Of a DNA stretch of 64,000 nucleotides, positions 63,275 to 64,000 are shown piece by piece; the stretch's first letter is position 1; each line of letters begins with the position of its first letter. The stretch comes from Sphingobacterium sp. LZ7M1 (GTDB lineage Bacteria; Bacteroidota; Bacteroidia; Sphingobacteriales; Sphingobacteriaceae). The translations under genes were made by a program, and so were the position numbers. The notes beneath the pieces were generated by a model. The model saw nothing but the letters and a program-made list of their open reading frames with translations. It did no database searches and had not been told where the DNA came from. The stretch is from the NCBI RefSeq assembly GCF_024296865.1, contig NZ_CP101134.1, forward strand, positions 434,001-498,000, given 5' to 3'.

Positions 63275-64000
63275 TCAGAGACTTTTTGAAATTTCGTTGG
63301 TCAAGGTTTCAAAATCTTGAACGGACAGGCGTTCTGCCCTTAATTCATAGAGCGGATTGTCACTCATCCTATCTTTAGGGACTACAGCTGACAGGGCATT
63401 CCTCAAGGTTTTACGTCTTTGGTTGAAGCCTGCCTTTACCACGCGCCAGAATAATTTCTCATCACAGTCCAAGGTCACGCGATTGTTCCTTACCATGCGC
63501 ATCACGCCTGAAAGAACTTTTGGTGGCGGATTGAATGCTCCTGCTTTTACGGTAAAGAGATAAGAAACATCATAGTATGCCTGCAGAAATACACTCAGAA
63601 TTCCGTATTCCTTGTTTCCAGGTTTGGCCACACAACGTTCGGCTACTTCTTTCTGAAACATACCTACCATTTCAACCACACGGTTTCTTTCTTCCAAGAC
63701 CTTAAAAAGGATTTGGGAAGAAATATTGTAGGGAAAGTTCCCGATAACGGCCATCTTTTCACCAAAATATTGGCTGAAGTCCAGGTTTAGGAAATCGCCA
63801 TGGATCAGACGGTTGCCAAGTTCAGGGTATTTGTCTGCTAAATATTCAATGGATTCATCATCGACATCGATCAAGAAGGTTTCATAGGACTCATTTTGAA
63901 GCAGGAAATCGGAGAGAACGCCCATTCCAGGTCCAACTTCCAAGACCTGGTTGAAGCCAAGAGAAGGAGTTAAAGCATCAACGATCCGTTGTGCTGCATT
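63275..64000 (-). CDS. rsmA: 16S rRNA dimethyladenosine transferase, 5' part outside the window
   Basis: The last 242 codons of KsgA/RsmA, which dimethylates A1518 and A1519 of 16S rRNA. Reading runs to the window edge; the first internal Met is at 63943 but NAAQRIVDALTPSLGFNQVL precedes the SAM motif EVGPGMGVLSDFLL, so the true start is off the end. The target motif is NFPYN (usually NLPY) in VIGNFPYNISSQ, and the carboxyl part has FNPPPKV and GFNQRRKTLRNAL. Kasugamycin resistance follows from loss of this gene in other bacteria. Confidence 0.95.
   Translation of the reverse strand, partial: NAAQRIVDALTPSLGFNQVLEVGPGMGVLSDFLLQNESYETFLIDVDDESIEYLADKYPELGNRLIHGDFLNLDFSQYFGEKMAVIGNFPYNISSQILFKVLEERNRVVEMVGMFQKEVAERCVAKPGNKEYGILSVFLQAYYDVSYLFTVKAGAFNPPPKVLSGVMRMVRNNRVTLDCDEKLFWRVVKAGFNQRRKTLRNALSAVVPKDRMSDNPLYELRAERLSVQDFETLTNEISKSL

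Overview
The window looks like an ordinary chromosome segment of a Bacteroidota bacterium, most probably Sphingobacteriaceae (Sphingobacterium-like). Evidence read from the sequence: two SusC/SusD pairs, promoters with the Bacteroidota -7 box TAnnTTTG and little Shine-Dalgarno signal, SusE-like and GH30 lipoproteins with short lipobox signals, a split cytochrome oxidase gene order typical of the phylum, and a Bacteroidota-type small SRP RNA. No tRNA, rRNA, phage, IS element or CRISPR array was seen.

Layout. 1-3.7 kb: the 3' part of an aa3/caa3-type cytochrome oxidase locus on the plus strand (end of heme O synthase, two subunit III proteins, a subunit IV-like protein, an SCO-like protein without copper ligands, a DUF420 protein and a conserved unknown). 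3.7-11.1 kb: housekeeping genes (doxX-like, metG, brnQ, folP, a DUF4920-like protein, tsaC, dapD, an Hsp15-like S4 protein). 11.1-20.3 kb: a compact polysaccharide utilization locus: membrane regulator, SusC, SusD, GH30 glycosidase and a SusE-like lipoprotein, probably for a beta-1,6-linked glucan. 20.4-38.1 kb: mixed core genes (isoaspartyl peptidase, mtgA, mutS, trmN6, a phosphodiesterase, merR-type regulator, sialate O-acetylesterase, accD, SRP RNA, MHS transporter with a small membrane partner, dprA, rsmG, a glycosyltransferase, tgt, an LptF/G permease). 38.1-43.9 kb: a DMT exporter and a second SusC/SusD pair without enzymes, preceded by two LacI-type operator-like palindromes. 44.5-50.9 kb: der, cysS, an NTF2-like exported protein, surA-like chaperone and a lactonase. 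50.9-56.7 kb: a complete seven-gene Mrp Na+/H+ antiporter operon on the minus strand. 56.9-64 kb: an exported phosphoesterase, acs, a UbiA-like membrane protein, a 2-hydroxyacid dehydrogenase, an FAD monooxygenase and the truncated end of rsmA.

The most unusual signals are non-coding: (i) a dispersed palindromic element present at 29.1 kb and 58.0 kb, whose arms differ by a compensatory base-pair change; (ii) a pair of GCAAACGTTTGC-like sites 21 bp apart before the second susC; (iii) a roughly 415-base gene-free stretch bounded by terminators before der; (iv) two genes whose -7 box lies only 4 nt from the start codon, predicting leaderless mRNAs. In proteins, the SCO-like protein and the tRNA-guanine transglycosylase have both lost the cysteines that bind metal in their families, the UbiA homologue lacks the first Asp motif, and a small antitoxin-like gene is frameshifted. 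No wholly new multi-gene system is evident; all functional assignments come from reading motifs and remembered families, not from database searches.
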